From positions 182,728,955 through 182,792,954 of the forward strand of contig CANTUZ010000001.1 in assembly GCA_947846985.1 (NCBI GenBank): a stretch of 64,000 nt of DNA, read 5' to 3'. Under the pieces are notes generated by a model. The model did not search any database. It was not told where the DNA came from and saw nothing but the letters and a program-made list of their open reading frames with translations. Shown here piece after piece: positions 28,101-38,769 of this stretch. The position numbers were made by a program, and so were the translations under genes. Source of the DNA: Fratercula arctica (taxonomy: Eukaryota > Chordata > Aves > Charadriiformes > Alcidae). How positions within the stretch are numbered: position 1 is the first letter of the stretch; each line of letters opens with the position of its first letter.

Positions 28101-30567
28101 AATTAGCAGTGTGTTAGCCAAGTCAAAAGTTGATTAAAAATATAAATCTGTGAAAATACATTCTGCCTTTCCTGGTGTCCTATTTCTGGTAAATATTTTG
28201 GAGAAGCAGCTGACTAAATACCCTGTGCAAACTTCTCTGATTTTCAGTTCCTGAAAATGCAGAGATTTTGTTGTTACCTGTAGAGAGAGTTAAAAATGTC
28301 ACAGAGCAGCCAAATACTAATACAGTGCTCAGTAGAGAAGAGTACCTAACCAGTTACCAACATACCAACACTGGTACGCTTCCAAAACGACAAGTCGAAA
28401 ATACAGTAGAGAGAACCCAGAAAGTATGCTACATCAGCCATGCTATTATTCCAATATTTAAAAGTCTTAACGGAAAAGCCAAACAACAGACACAGGTACA
28501 TGAAATTTTATTTTACTAAATGTATATATTACCGAATGTATGAACGCATATGCAAACAGACAGATCAAAAAGTATTCTTAAAGTTCTATTTAAGGTGTAA
28601 TAGCACAAAAGACAAAGCTACAACCCATTTTCGTCCTTCTTTAGAGACTTCAGACAAAAGAGAAAAAAATAAAAGTAATTTTACCCAACTTGGAACTCTT
28701 TGGCACAGTTTTTCTAAACACATTCTAAAATTATTCTACAGCAGAGTAAGCATAGCTTCTGTGTTTGCTTTTACAAGCATAACGTACAGTCTCCATGTCT
28801 ATAGAGTAGATTTCCATTGACACTCTTCTTGAAAGCATTTCCCTTACAAGGCTACAAAACACAGTTTCTTTAGCAAAGATGTATTTTCAACATTTGTTAT
28901 AAACACTTCCTTCTATACTTTACACATCATAAAAAACCCCTGCATCGCTGACAAGAACAATACTGAAAGTAGTCATTTTACTGCCTCAGGTCACTTCAAA
29001 GATGTATTAACATTAAAAAAAAGCCTGGGGGAAAATATAACATAGTATGGCCTTTCATTCTCCAGATGTTATTAAGAATCCTGTGCTTAATAACACAAAG
29101 AATTACACCAAAAAAAAAATTTATCAAAATACAAATATTCTAAAACATTGTCAACAGATTTGAAAAAAATACGAAATTTAATTTTGTAGGCATCCTATGA
29201 CCTCTGTGCAGATGCATTTGCTAGATTGTTGTCTCGAACCAGAAAAGAATGGAACTTGGGGTACACTAGGAGCTTAAATATGTACATAAAAACAGCCCTT
29301 ATAGTACAAGACACGGTATAAAGGTATATTATAATGCTACAATGCTAAAGAAACATACTATACACTTACATCAGGATGAATCCTTGGAGGGAGACGTTCT
29401 CTTGGAACTCTTTCATAGTCATACCGCCCTTCAGACCACATTTCATCTCTTCGATATGCCACTAAACACAATAAAAATCTAATTAGTCAAAACCACACTC
29501 ATTATGAATAGACGAAAGGACAGTGAGCATCAAAATAAAGGTTTCCAGACTTCTCCCAATATGTACTATGCACAAGCCCTGTACATGCACTTTTTTTAAT
29601 TAGCCCTTCAAAATTAAGTCTATCTAGTTATAGAAAGTAATTAATGAACTTTAAGCAAAAATAACTCACAGTATGTGCAAGAACAACTTAAAAAATGGAA
29701 ATTAGTGCTGTATAATCAGTACAATTACAGGACATACAGCTACTATAAGCAGCCCTATTGAAATAAATGCATATTGCAAATACCAGCTGTACATATAAAT
29801 TCATACACACATACCTTAGAGCAATTTTGATATTGCTCTGCTAAAAATAGCGAACGTTTTTTAAAAAAACAGTTCAACTCCCATTTATTAGAGTGAAAAA
29901 TTTCTACTTTTTTATCTAATATAAAAACTTTTATTGAATTATTTCATTATCTCAATCATCTGGAAAGCTGTTAAAACATAACACACCATTCAGTTAGCAC
30001 AAAACTCCGTGTTTTGAATACATGAATGAAATGCGATCTTCACATGTAGATTTTTCCTGTTGTAAATTGGGAGCCAGCAGAACAAAAAAAATTCCTCTTT
30101 CCAGGAAAAGGTCAAAGTTAAATTCAAAGTCAAAATTAGTAATTAAATACAGGTAGAAATAAACCATCACTATAAGAGATTCTAGTGATGCTATGTTAGA
30201 CAACACAAACTGGAGGGGCTGAAACCTTTCTGATGATTATAAAGGTGACAAGTTATATACTATATATATCATTGAAAATTAGATAAGAAATTGCTAGAAT
30301 TACATTTTTCAAAGTTGTCCTGCACAATGGTAGTTCTAGCTATTAAAAATATTCAATAAGAAAAAAAAACAGCAGGACTGATTCAGAAGGAGAAATACAT
30401 AACATTCTACTTTCACACAATAAAAACACTTAACTGGAAATAGACTTATGAGGCTATATAAAAATAGTGATTATTACAGATGTTAAGACAAAAGGGTTTA
30501 TTAACCATAAACAGAGGTAGCACTGTCAGACATGTACTTCTGCGAAAAACAACACTCGCATCTTACT
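1049..30567 (-). CDS. PPHLN1: Periphilin 1, N-terminal part (five coding exons, 3' end off window)
   Basis: The CDS joins 30567, 29461-29370, 26502-26332, 25442-25381, 7229-7015 and 1131-1049 on the minus strand, and the frame stays open across every junction. About 208 residues are visible. They start [20 protein letters not shown], which I recognise as the periphilin N-terminus. Next come a conserved [11 protein letters not shown] stretch, a Tyr/Arg/Asp-rich region, and an Arg/Ser-rich region with repeated RSPx[12 protein letters not shown] and RSYSPERSK motifs. From family knowledge, periphilin is a nuclear RNA-binding subunit of the HUSH complex with TASOR and MPP8, which silences retroelements and intronless DNA. 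Its disordered N-terminus binds RNA and its C-terminal helices bind TASOR. The C-terminal exons are not in this window, so the gene is partial by position and not broken. It is transcribed divergently from ZCRB1. Confidence 0.95.
3771..5504 (+). CDS. CR1 ORF2 fragment: reverse transcriptase, 577 codons, open
   Basis: This is a non-LTR reverse transcriptase. Visible motifs are YRPVSLTS (about residues 154-161), the catalytic LDLSKAFD (about 224-231), the QGSVLGP block (about 284-290), the FADD catalytic box (about 311-314), and the C-terminal region with [13 protein letters not shown]. The protein lacks the N-terminal apurinic-like endonuclease domain of full ORF2, so it is about half the family's usual length. 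The first several codons are probably flanking DNA joined by chance, so the annotated Met is not a real CR1 start. There are no stops or frameshifts, which suggests a young insertion. It is not a host gene. Confidence 0.9.
   Translation: MLFKHNKKSFYKYIGSKRKTKEVVGPLLNETGVMVTEDAEKAELLNAFFASVFSARPSPQKSQALNKVTGKEEDFPWVEEERVRDQLDHLDIHKSMGPDGMHPRVLRELAEVIAGPLSIIFERSWRTGEVPEDWRKANVTPVFKKGKKEEPGNYRPVSLTSIPGKMMEQLVLGVISRHVEEKKAIRSTQHGFTKGKSCLTNLIAFYDGMTGWIDEGRAVDVVYLDLSKAFDTVSHSILIGKLRKCGLDEWTVRWIENWLKDRAQRVVIRGTESSWRPVTSGVPQGSVLGPVLFNIFINDLDEGIECTLSKFADDTKLGGAADTPEGCAAIQRDLDRLEIWAERNLMKFNKGKCRVLHLGRNNPMHQYRLGADLLESSSVERDLGVLVDNRMTMSQQCALVAKKANGILGCIKKSVASRSREVILPLYSALVRPHLEYCVQFWAPRFQKDRELLERVQQRATKMIRGLEHLSYEERLRDLGLFSREKRRLRGDLINTYKYLKGGCQEDGTRLFSVVPGDRTRGNGHKLEHRKFHLNMRRNFFTLRVAEHWNRLPREVVESPSLETFKTRLDTFLCNLL
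3775..5608 (+). mobile_element. CR1 LINE, 5'-truncated, long intact reverse-transcriptase part
   Basis: About 1.8 kb of the CR1 3' half lies in a PPHLN1 intron, antisense to that gene. The unbroken ORF (3771-5504) is described separately. After its stop comes the usual CR1 tail (tctggcaggggggttggac), then a run of ATTCTATG/GTTCTATG units to about 5608, the CR1 3' microsatellite. The 5' edge is approximate. The endonuclease half of ORF2 and all of ORF1 are missing, so the copy cannot be autonomous. Confidence 0.95.
7015..7229 (-). CDS. PPHLN1: PPHLN1 coding exon, RS-rich region (alternative 3' edge at 6973)
   Basis: This exon encodes [20 protein letters not shown], then Ser/Arg-rich sequence with [20 protein letters not shown] and FHQSQHSR. 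The acceptor is cttcaaag. There are two in-frame donors: gtatgt after 7015, and gtaatg after 6973, which adds 14 codons. Splicing from the 7015 donor to the 1131 exon reads [15 protein letters not shown], matching the usual periphilin order (QHRSKER...VQSLK), so I take 7015 as the main edge. The RS-rich composition fits the disordered RNA-binding part of the protein. Confidence 0.88.
14848..14870. repeat. T23 homopolymer
   Basis: An uninterrupted run of 23 T. It reads as poly(A) on the PPHLN1 coding strand, within the large intron. Confidence 0.9.
15718..16268 (+). mobile_element. CR1 LINE 3' fragment, decayed
   Basis: About 550 nt carries the CR1 ORF2 C-terminus ([20 protein letters not shown] in one frame), then frame-broken sequence. 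It ends with ggttggactaggtgacc and a degenerate attctacaattctata tail. It differs from the copy at 3.8 kb in sequence and has frameshifts, so it is an older or different subfamily. It is antisense within the 18-kb PPHLN1 intron. Confidence 0.93.
25381..25442 (-). CDS. PPHLN1: PPHLN1 coding exon, residues 89-109
   Basis: This 62-nt exon has acceptor ttttgcag and donor gtatttta. It encodes [20 protein letters not shown] and the first two bases of an Arg codon, matching the DESGYRW segment known in periphilin. The intron 3' of it is about 18.2 kb, the longest in the window. Confidence 0.9.
25443..26331. other. PPHLN1 intron (0.9 kb)
   Basis: AT-rich intronic sequence between two firm exons. Nothing recognised in it. 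Confidence 0.75.
26332..26502 (-). CDS. PPHLN1: PPHLN1 coding exon, residues 32-88
   Basis: This 171-nt (57-codon) exon has acceptor gtggtttag and donor gtacgtaag. It encodes the [15 protein letters not shown] segment, then a Tyr/Asp/Arg-rich stretch ending in RRSGPPHRG. The alternative nearby GT positions would cause a stop in the next exon, which fixes the donor after GGT. Confidence 0.9.
26503..29369. other. PPHLN1 intron (2.9 kb)
   Basis: AT-rich. It holds an A-run near 26572, a T-run near 26827 and a short near-tandem repeat (tcatccttta units) at 27348-27379. The open frames at 27.7-28.8 kb show no family resemblance or splice support. Confidence 0.7.
29370..29461 (-). CDS. PPHLN1: PPHLN1 coding exon, residues 1-31
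   Basis: This 92-nt exon has acceptor gtgtttag and donor gtaagtg. It encodes the periphilin start ([19 protein letters not shown] and on to IHPD). The second in-frame Met, residue 8, is the start used by the other known isoform class. The exon ends on a codon boundary. Confidence 0.9.
29462..30566. other. PPHLN1 intron separating A from TG of the start codon
   Basis: 1.1 kb with minus-strand donor gtaaga and acceptor tttag. AT-rich; nothing else recognised. Confidence 0.7.
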
Positions 30568-30614
30568 TTTCTGCCGGTTTTAGCAACTCTGCTTCTGAAG
30601 ATCCATTCAATTAC
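30567..30614 (-). other. PPHLN1: PPHLN1 exon 2: 5' leader carrying the first base of the start codon
   Basis: This 48-nt exon is bounded by a ttgtag acceptor and a gtaaga donor on the minus strand. Its last base, A at 30567, joins TG at the start of the next exon to make an ATG in frame with [11 protein letters not shown], the start of the longer periphilin isoform. The exon also holds a complete 8-codon upstream ORF at 30606-30580. The exon could be optional, since the in-frame Met at residue 8 lies wholly in the next exon. Confidence 0.7.
30580..30606 (-). promoter_or_regulatory. Upstream ORF in the PPHLN1 leader (8 codons)
   Basis: Within exon 2, ATG at 30606 opens MDLQKQSC and stops at TAA ending 30580. 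That is 12 nt before the A of the main start codon at 30567. The -3 base is T (context attgaATGG), so initiation is probably weak to moderate. It would be present in any mRNA containing this exon. Confidence 0.55.
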
Positions 30615-33600
30615 CTACAAAAAAAAAACTAGTTAGCAAAAAAATGCATATATATTCATAAGTATATTTTTTTCTTTTAAGTAATCCAGACATTTAAAAT
30701 CTAAATCTTTCAACCGCATATCCCCCATGACCTATCTGAAGTAGTACAGAGTAATTCACTACACTCAATTAGGAAAGAATATGAGTGACTGAGATGAATT
30801 CACAATATCAAAAAACTTCCCATGACAAATTACTAACACTTTCCTAATAAATTCCATTTATCATCTTTTACTCACTGTCTCAAGTCTCAGTTTTTCTTCC
30901 ACTTGTTAGCAAAAGCGTTTGGAAACTACTGTAACTGCTTTCTTAAAAAAGCTCAGAAAAATATTTAATATATTCACTTATATTTATTTAACTGTCTTTC
31001 AATATCATTAAGTACAGAAAAATAAGACTCAGTTGCATGCGATGAGAAGTTAATGAAAAGTTTGATTTAACAAACGCTTTTCCTTTGGTAATAGATATTA
31101 AATCCTGATGAAGCAGCTCTTTCCTCAACTATACTAAGCCTCTATGTTCAGAGATTTTGACCCTACCATTGGTACAAATAAACCAGAATATCTTCTTAAA
31201 ACTTTGTTCCATTTTATAACAGACTTGACCTTAAGTTCATTCCATAACCAAGACACAGGACTAGTCTAATGTAGACACAGATTATAAATCGAAAGCTAGT
31301 TAAACCAACATGGTTTCATTGGTGCTGGTTTTGGTAAGGGTAAGAGCTAGAGGGTTTGCTGTCCCTGCCCTCGCCGGTATGCTCCATGTAGCAGTTACCA
31401 ATTCTGAAACCACTGCTCATATTGCTGTGTTTGTTGTTCAGGCGTATCCATCAGAAGCACTTTCCTGGCACTTTCACAGTAACTGCCTCAAACTTTTCTT
31501 CACTCTCTAGTTCAGGGACTTTTGCTAAAGCCTTAAAAATTCATACAAGGGGCTACACATGCATTAACTGTTCTTAGGCCGACTCTGTGCCCTCTCCTTC
31601 CCATGTCACCAGGAGGATGCTCTATCTGCTCTGACACTGTCCTTGCAATTCTCTCTTCTTTGTATCTAGAACAGTACCCGAATACTCCTGTGTTTTATAT
31701 GTACCAGGAGGGACAGAATTAGCCGAGGCAAGACAAAATCATTACACTGAAACAGCATCATGCACTCTTTTCCCAAAACTGGTCCCTGAAGCCCAGCCCT
31801 TGCCCCAAGGTACACCATTCGTTCTGTCCATACCTGCTTATGGCTGGTGAGTGCCTGAGCCTCCTGGGGTGCCTGCTCCTACCCCTGGTGCCTGCTCCCA
31901 CCCCTGCTCACCCACAGCCCACCCACCTCTCACATCCGCATAGACTTTGGTACCCGATGGCGAGCCTCACTCAGCTTTTGGACCAACAGCAAGTATGAGA
32001 AGCTGGGTTCAGACAAAGTTTCCAAGTGTTTGGGGGGTTTTTTTTGGCATTTTAACACATACAGTAGTGTCTCCATGCCCTGCTGTCCATGGCAGTTACT
32101 GAAATTGTTAACTGAACACGATGTCCAAAAAGTGACACATTTCAAATACGTGCCACTGAAGCTAGGTGCAAGCTTTCACATCATGCTGCCCTATCAGTCA
32201 AGCCACCTCCAACGTTCCCACACACATCACTGGCAGCAGGCACCGACATTCACGTACACACTCTGTTACATGGTCAGGCAGCAAGGCTGATAAAAACCAC
32301 TCCCAGTTGTATCACTGCTGATGGACCTCACTGAAGCTAGCAAGAAATATCACCAGTATTTTGGCAAAACAAAAACACAAGCTGGAAAAAAGGTAGAGAT
32401 ATACTATCACCAAAGGCAAGAAAATGAAGAAAAGAAAAATTACACAATTACATCAGACAAGAAGTAAGTATGAAGGTGGAAAAAATACCTCAGAATATTT
32501 TGTATTTAGAGGAATGAAATGAAGAAAAATAATCAAATAGAATCAATCATCAAGTACATTCCTCAAAATGCTGGTAAGCAAAAAAAGTAGGAGATCAATT
32601 TTATAAGACCAAACAAATTTTAGCTGAGACCAATGAGATAAAGCAAGGATGTACTTGAAAATACCAGAAGGAAAAAAAAAAAAAAAAAAGGTGTTTGAAG
32701 GGAGGAAAATGCATTTCCCAGCATCCTGAGCACATTTCATCTGTTTCTATAGAAAAAAAAAAAAAAAAAATCTCCATTTCTTAAATGACGTGAACTAACA
32801 CGGCTTTAACAACAGCCATGAAGAGACTAAACTCTTAGGATCAATATTAGAAGATTTCATTAACAAGGATTCAAGAGATCAAACCTCAAGTTTACTACGC
32901 TACATTCAGATCCATCTGTTCTCTCAGTACAAAGTTGTTCTAAAAGACTGAAAAAAACCCCACCTATTTTTGTTTCACACCTTACACCATTGTCAATCAC
33001 ATTGACTGTTTTCTATTAGGAAATACATCAAAGGTTGTTGATATTTCTGTAATATATATTACACAGTTACATGCAATATTAATTTAAACAATCTCTTCCT
33101 ATTTTTGATCAGAGGCAACTGTTTTCCCTAAAGCAAGGTCTTTATTTTCTCAAATAGAGACACTCCAGCATACGCAGAAGCCATTCTATTAACGCAGCAC
33201 AAGCTGCTCCACTGTGGCCACGTGCCAAGAATGGCTTTGCTCCAATTACCACAGCACCATGTCCTGCTCTATGCTAGTATAACTGATGTAATATAAAAAG
33301 AGTTTCTTCATCAAGCAGACTACATGGGTCACTTAAACTTTAGATTTTCTTTTGTACAACCAGGTTTTCTTTATCAATCACTAATTTTTTATTCTTTTTT
33401 GCTTTCTAAATAATATATGCTAAAAAAAAGCTGACATATTTGCAAAAGCACTCCAGTATTCTGCAATTTTTTGTACACAGTTCTTTTCTGCCTGCGCTTA
33501 TTTGTGACATTAACTTTCATCACAGCTAAAAATATCTACTTCTCCAGGATCCACAATTTTGCAGTGTGTGCTATCAACCTTCTGCAGAATCTACTTTTTT

Positions 33601-33875
33601 GTTTCAAAAACATACAGCTTTCTAATCCAGATGGCTACATCTTGCGATATGTGAACAAAGCATAAAACCAATGCTGTGCTGTAAATGCAGAGGCAGGCAG
33701 CTGCAGTAACTCTTGCTACTGGGATACATCTGGTTTTATACTGTTACTTTGACAAACAGCAGAGATGGACAAACGTGGGCCAGTTCTGTCTCTCCTCTGC
33801 TTTGGAAAGCTCTCAAAAAAAAAACCTTTGACACTTTTGTATGAGTAAGACCTAGAGAATTGTAACTTATTAGAA

Positions 33876-34604
33876 ATCATAGAATCATAGAACCATAGGG
33901 TTGGAAGGGACCTCTGGAGATCATCTAGTCCAACCCCCCTGCCAGAGCAGGGTCACCTAGAGCAGGTTACACAGGATCGTGTCCAGGCGGGTTTTGAATG
34001 TCTCCAGAGATGGAGACTCCACCACCTCTCTGGGCAGCCTGTGCCAGTGCTCTGCCACCCACAAAGTAAAGAAGTTCCTCCTCATGTTTAGGTGGAACTT
34101 CTTATGCTCAAGTTTGTGCCCATTGCCTCTTGTCCTGTCCCCGGGCACTACTGAAAAGAGCCTGGTCCCATCCTCCTGACACCCACCCTTTAAGTATTTA
34201 TAAGTGTTGATAAGATCCCCCCTCAGCCGTCTTTTTTCCAGACTGAAGAGACCCAAATCCCTCAGCCTTTCCTCATAAGAGAGGTGTTCCAGTCCCCTAA
34301 TCATCCTGGTAGCCCTCTGCTGCACCCTTTCCAGCAGTTCCCTGTCCTTCTGGAACCGGGGAGCCCAGAACTGGACACAGTACTCCAGGTGTGACCTCAC
34401 CAATGCAGAGTAGAGGGGGAGGATGACCTCCCTTGACCTGCTGGCCACACTCTTTTTGATGCACCCCAGGATGCCATTGGCCTTCTTGGCCACAAGGGCA
34501 CATTGCTGGTTCATGGTCATCCTGTTGTCCACCAGGACTCCCAGATCTCTTTCCACAGAGCTGCTCTCCAGCAGGTCAGCCCCCAACCTGTACTGGTGCA
34601 TGGT
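33876..34604 (-). mobile_element. CR1 LINE 3' fragment, same subfamily as the 3.8-kb copy
   Basis: Read on the minus strand, this runs from [14 protein letters not shown] near 34600 through the ORF2 C-terminus to the stop at 33957, then the tail with catagaatcatagaaccata at 33877. It is very close to the 3.8-kb copy and still open in frame. The 5' truncation is at about 34604, where similarity stops at catggtaaat. It lies in a PPHLN1 intron in the sense orientation. Confidence 0.95.
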
Positions 34605-36166
34605 AAATTTTACAACAGTTGCTGCTTTGAGGACATTAAAAAAAGATAGAAAACACTGCTTTTCCTTCCAACAACTAGAATCTGTATTGGATAGTGCTTC
34701 AAAGGTATTCCAGTATCTCTTGCCTAGACAGGAGGCAAGACAGATAAAACTGAGTTTGGGAATAAAAAAGTAACTTTCTCCTCCTCCCCCCATACTTGGG
34801 ACAGGCAGAAAACACTGAATAGACATAGTCCTCTATTGTTAAGATGAAAAAGAAGTTCAAGAGCAGAGGGAAAAATCTACCATGACAGTACATAAAATAC
34901 TGTGAGGGAGGCACTGAGAAAAAACAGGGATACAAAGAGAATCCATCTCTTCCTAATAACAAATATTGGGCTATAAGATTTTCAAAAGCAATTAGAAACA
35001 TGACTGCAACAAGTCTAGGCATATTCAATCTAGACACCAAACAACCTGAAGGAAAAGGCTTTCTTCAATCTTTCCTCATCTGTTTACAATAATTTTGACT
35101 TAAAATAAGAGAAAGAAAAAGAAAAATGCTTAAGAAAGCACTGACCAGAAAAGCCACATTAACTCGCACCTCAAAAAGGAAAAAAGTCAGAAATGCGTAA
35201 ACTGAATAAAAGCATTAAAAGCAGCAGCATTATGATGAGGATTTACAATCCCACTGGTTCAGTTTTCTTACCACATCATTCTAATGTATCAGTGGGAGCA
35301 AGAGAAACGGAGGTAATTCATTGGGGGTTATTTTAATACAGTGACTGATGTATTAGCGCTTATCTTTGCCTGAACACCTGCAGTTACCAACGTCCCGTCC
35401 TTCATCAGTGCCAATGTTATGAAAAGAACATTCTGCCAGGCCGCGACGGGGCTACTCTGCTTGCAGCCTCAACGCAGACAGCTGTATGGATCAACCGCCC
35501 CCACCGTGCCTTTCCATCTCGCAGCACAAACATTTTGACAACAAAATACGTCAGCTGACCACACTGTTGTCTTAACAGGTCAAAACTTCAATGCTTTCAA
35601 CATTTACACTTGAAAGTACCAACCAACTTGGAATGTTTCAACCAGGGAAAACAATTGTATCAAACCCTACCCATTGCCTGCATATATTCCGTGGGTTTCC
35701 ACATCTTGTTGTGTGTTTCTGACATTCTTTATTCCCTTGAAGTCCCAGACGCCTCAGATAAAGAATTATTATAAGACTATCCATGAAAACCTCTAAGGCA
35801 TGTAAAGAGCCTACTGAAGGAGTGTGAGTGAGAACAAAGAGCCATGAAGAGCAGACTTAAAGTGTTTAAATACTAATAAAGACTTTAACTATATTACAGG
35901 ACACCCTATTGCCAGGCTAAATGTGTAAAGATTTATTCTAGTACTTTTAAGGAAATCAGCTGACACGCTAATGTGTGTTATTTATGTGTATTTATCCCTC
36001 TACAAACATAAAGATAGTGATGCTACACCATCATACCCACAAGACGCCTCACTGGAGGTGTTTACAGTGGAGTTCATATAGCCTCCAAACACTCATTACT
36101 AGTATATAAAGTTTAAAATAACTCTCAGAAGTACCCAGAAGTAGTAATATCCTTCCCTTCAAAGCC

Positions 36167-36189
36167 AAAAAAAAAAAAAAAAAAAAAAA
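36167..36189. repeat. A23 homopolymer beside the CpG island
   Basis: An uninterrupted run of 23 A about 100 nt outside the GC-rich promoter block, on the PPHLN1 intron 1 side. Confidence 0.9.
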
Positions 36190-36717
36190 TTAAACTGAAA
36201 ATCAAAGTCTTCTGTCACCCACGAGTTTTAAAAAGGACTAAAAGATAAGGTTTACAAAAGCCACCCTCGGTGCTGACAGAGCAGCCGCCCGCCCGGAGGA
36301 GTCTACCCTTCCTTCCTTCCACCCCTCCTGCCCCGCCGCTTCCCTTCATCCCAACTTCCGAGCAACCCGGGGCCGCCAGGGATGCCCCCCCCACGCCACA
36401 GGCTCCCCGCGGGGGCGGGATGCGGGGCCCCCCGCTCCCAAAGTCCCCCCCCCCCGGGGGTTCCCTCTCCCGGGACCGGCCTCACAGACGCCTCAGAGGC
36501 CGCCCAAGCAGCGCGGGGCGCACCAGGGAGGGGAGGCGGGCCGCTTCCCGCGCCCCGCTACACGGACCCGCCTCACAGGGCCGCCGGAGCCCGCGGGCCG
36601 CGCCATCGGCTCTGACACGATGAAGCATCGCGTTCGCTCCACGGAAGAGGGACAGGAGACCACAGGCTCCGCGCCAGCCCCGGCGGGCACAGACCGCCGC
36701 CGGCCCCCACCACTCAC

Positions 36718-36790
36718 CTGCCGCCCGCTGCCGCGGCGGGGCAGGCGGCTCCCCTGGATCGCTCCGCTCCGCTCCACGCCTCCACCCGCC
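36718..36790 (-). other. PPHLN1: PPHLN1 non-coding exon 1 (5' end approximate)
   Basis: On the minus strand the GC-rich sequence ends in CAG followed by a consensus donor gtgagtgg, which puts the exon's 3' edge at 36718. It lies inside the CpG island and points away from ZCRB1. The transcription start was not seen directly, so the upstream edge is a guess from the promoter layout. No PPHLN1 start codon is expected here, because the recognised protein begins at the junction of the next two exons. Confidence 0.6.
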
Positions 36791-36879
36791 GCTTCCGGCG
36801 CTCCCCAGACGTTGCCGGAAACGCCCGCCTTCCTTCCGCCATCACCACCGCCTATTGGGCGGGGGCCGGGCTGGGCGCC

Positions 36880-37033
36880 GCGCGTCGGCGGAAGAGCGCC
36901 GCCGTGCCGGGAAGGAAGTTGGAGCGGAGGCGGTGCGGGAGGGGTGTCCCGTGTTCCCGGCCCGTCCCTGCGCTTCGTCCGCTGTCGCGTCGCACCATGG
37001 GGGCTCGGGCGGGCTGAGCCCCGCCGTGACCGG
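36880..37033 (+). other. ZCRB1: ZCRB1 non-coding exon 1 (5' end approximate)
   Basis: Plus-strand sequence in the CpG island ends in a candidate donor, gaccgg followed by gtaggccggg, at 37033/37034. Exon 2 begins only four bases before the ZCRB1 ATG, so a leader exon upstream is required, and this is the obvious one. The transcription start is inferred. A 6-codon upstream ORF is present near the 3' end of the exon. Confidence 0.55.
36997..37017 (+). promoter_or_regulatory. Upstream ORF in the ZCRB1 leader (MGARAG, stop)
   Basis: The context cgcaccATGG is a strong Kozak match (A at -3, G at +4). The ORF is six codons and ends in TGA at 37015-37017, inside the proposed exon 1. If the exon model is right, ribosomes would meet it before the ZCRB1 start. 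Confidence 0.5.
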
Positions 37034-38769
37034 GTAGGCCGGGGCGGCTGGGTGGGCCGCGTCCCCTGGAGGGGAGTAGGCCCGGGAGCAGGCGGGTGGG
37101 TGAGCCCCGGCCTGTCCCCGCCGAGGTTGGGTGGCGGCCGGGGCGAGGGCACCGTGGGTGGCAGGAGCACTTGTTTACGGCCGTGGGGGCTGTTCGCCTC
37201 GCTTCTGGATTCTGCGGCTGTCGGGAGAGGCTTCTGAGCCGGGGAAGCGGCGATGCGGCCGCGTAAAGGCAGAGGAACTCCCGGGGGATGTTAGTGACAG
37301 CGAAAGGCTTTAGGACAACGCCTGGAAGCTGCTGAGGAGCCTGTGGGTCCCTTGCCTTACTATTGTTTTGCAGCTGCTGAGCTCTGAAATGGAATTGCTT
37401 GTCTCTGCAGGGGTTTTGGGGAGGAAGGGGCATCACTGAGGGAGTTACCTGGGTGAAGTTCTGCGTGAGACTAGATTGGACCAAGCAGCTCTTCTCACAT
37501 CTTGATTATACTGGAAATCCCTTTAGAAAGAACCTGTTAAAGCTCTCACTATAGTTCCTGAAGGCGGCCTGGTTGCCCAGTCTTATTGTCCCAGAGTTTT
37601 TGTACTTAAATCAGTATGTAACAGTAGTTTGATTCAAACCATGGATCCCATTTGTGTGCCTCTTTAGCATGGGCAGGTTGAAAGACTCTTGTACTCTTTC
37701 TGCTGATACTATCAACTTTATTTACCAAATTCTGATCCTGTTTAATATTTGCTTTGTATTATTTAAGTGACTATGTAGAGATAAACCCAATTACGCTCTA
37801 ATAGCTTATTATGTGCCCCTTGTGTAGGACAGAATTGTAGCAAGTGGTTAATACCTTTGTCTGGGACAAAGGAGAACATGGGTTCGGTTTCCTCCTTTAC
37901 CACAGACATCTGATTATAAGCTTGAGCTGAGCTTCTGCCACAACTAATGGTTTGTTGATTTGGGTCTAAATTCTGTTGATACTATTAAATCAAAAATAAA
38001 ATACAGTGGTTTAAGGATAGAAGAACATAAATGAGTTGGCCTGAACATGTGTGTCTCAAGTAACTTACCCACAAATCATTTATACATACTTTAATTGATT
38101 AAAACACAAATCTGACTTTGCTGCTGTGGACTTAAAACGCAAACACAAATGTTTGTGCTTACGCTTAAATGTTGATATTAAGTCATGAAAATATCAGTAA
38201 ATTCAGACTCTGCTTGATGCTTCAGAGGCACCTGGACTGTTTTGCTGGTGTCCTTATGTGTTCTGGGGCAGAGTAGAAAAGCCAATTATTGAAATTAATC
38301 ATTGTCTTCTCTTACCATGTTCTCAACATGAGTGACAGCTGCTGCATTAAGCATATTGGATTCAAGCAAAACATACTTGTGTACACAATATATCTTGCAA
38401 GAAACTTAATCATTACTGACAGATGACTCTTGTCAAAGAATGGCTTCTTTTAGTTCAAGTTGTTGGAAAAGACAAAAAAGACTGAATTCAAGAAGTCATA
38501 GTAATGACGGACAACTCCATCCTGAAGGCTAATATGTGAAAATGATAAACGAAGAAGGCATTAATATTACAGAGAGGCTATTACATTAATGGGAGTTGTA
38601 CCCAACCCCATGGAGATAATGTACTGGCTTCCAGCTGATGCTTTAAAGTAAGGCACCAGGTAATACCTTGAAGATCAGGGAAGCCCCATAAAAGCATTCA
38701 GTATAAAACAGAAATGTTTCAATTTGTTAGGGAGATCTAGCAGGATATAGAAGCCAGGTTGTACGTGAC

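Larger units (their letters stand above)
30615..36717. other. PPHLN1 intron 1 (6.1 kb)
   Basis: Holds the CR1 at 33.9-34.6 kb and A-runs at 32672-32689, 32753-32770 and 36167-36189. The last of these sits just outside the CpG island. No exon recognised. Confidence 0.65.
36260..37300. promoter_or_regulatory. CpG island / bidirectional promoter of PPHLN1 and ZCRB1
   Basis: This is the only strongly GC- and CpG-rich block in the window, sharply set in AT-rich DNA. PPHLN1 exon 1 leaves it to the left and ZCRB1 exon 1 to the right. Between them are motifs usual for TATA-less divergent housekeeping promoters: ETS-like CTTCCGG at 36792 and CCGGAA at 36815, a YY1-like CCGCCATC at 36836, an inverted CCAAT (ATTGG) at 36854, and a GC box at 36857-36865. 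No TATA box was seen in the gap. Long ORFs here come from the low stop-codon density of GC-rich DNA. Confidence 0.88.

Noticed and set aside
27670..28820. Open frames of 126-130 codons in a PPHLN1 intron
   Set aside because: No domain, no codon or splice support, and AT-rich amino-acid composition typical of random frames.
33957..34826. 289-codon minus-strand frame as a novel fusion gene
   Set aside because: Residues from about 75 onward are CR1 ORF2; the earlier residues are flanking intron read in frame by chance at the truncation point.
36493..37237. Overlapping open frames of 205-225 codons on both strands in the CpG island
   Set aside because: GC-rich DNA has few stop codons. The translations are Pro/Arg/Gly-rich with no domain, and the frames cross the first-exon donors of two recognised genes.
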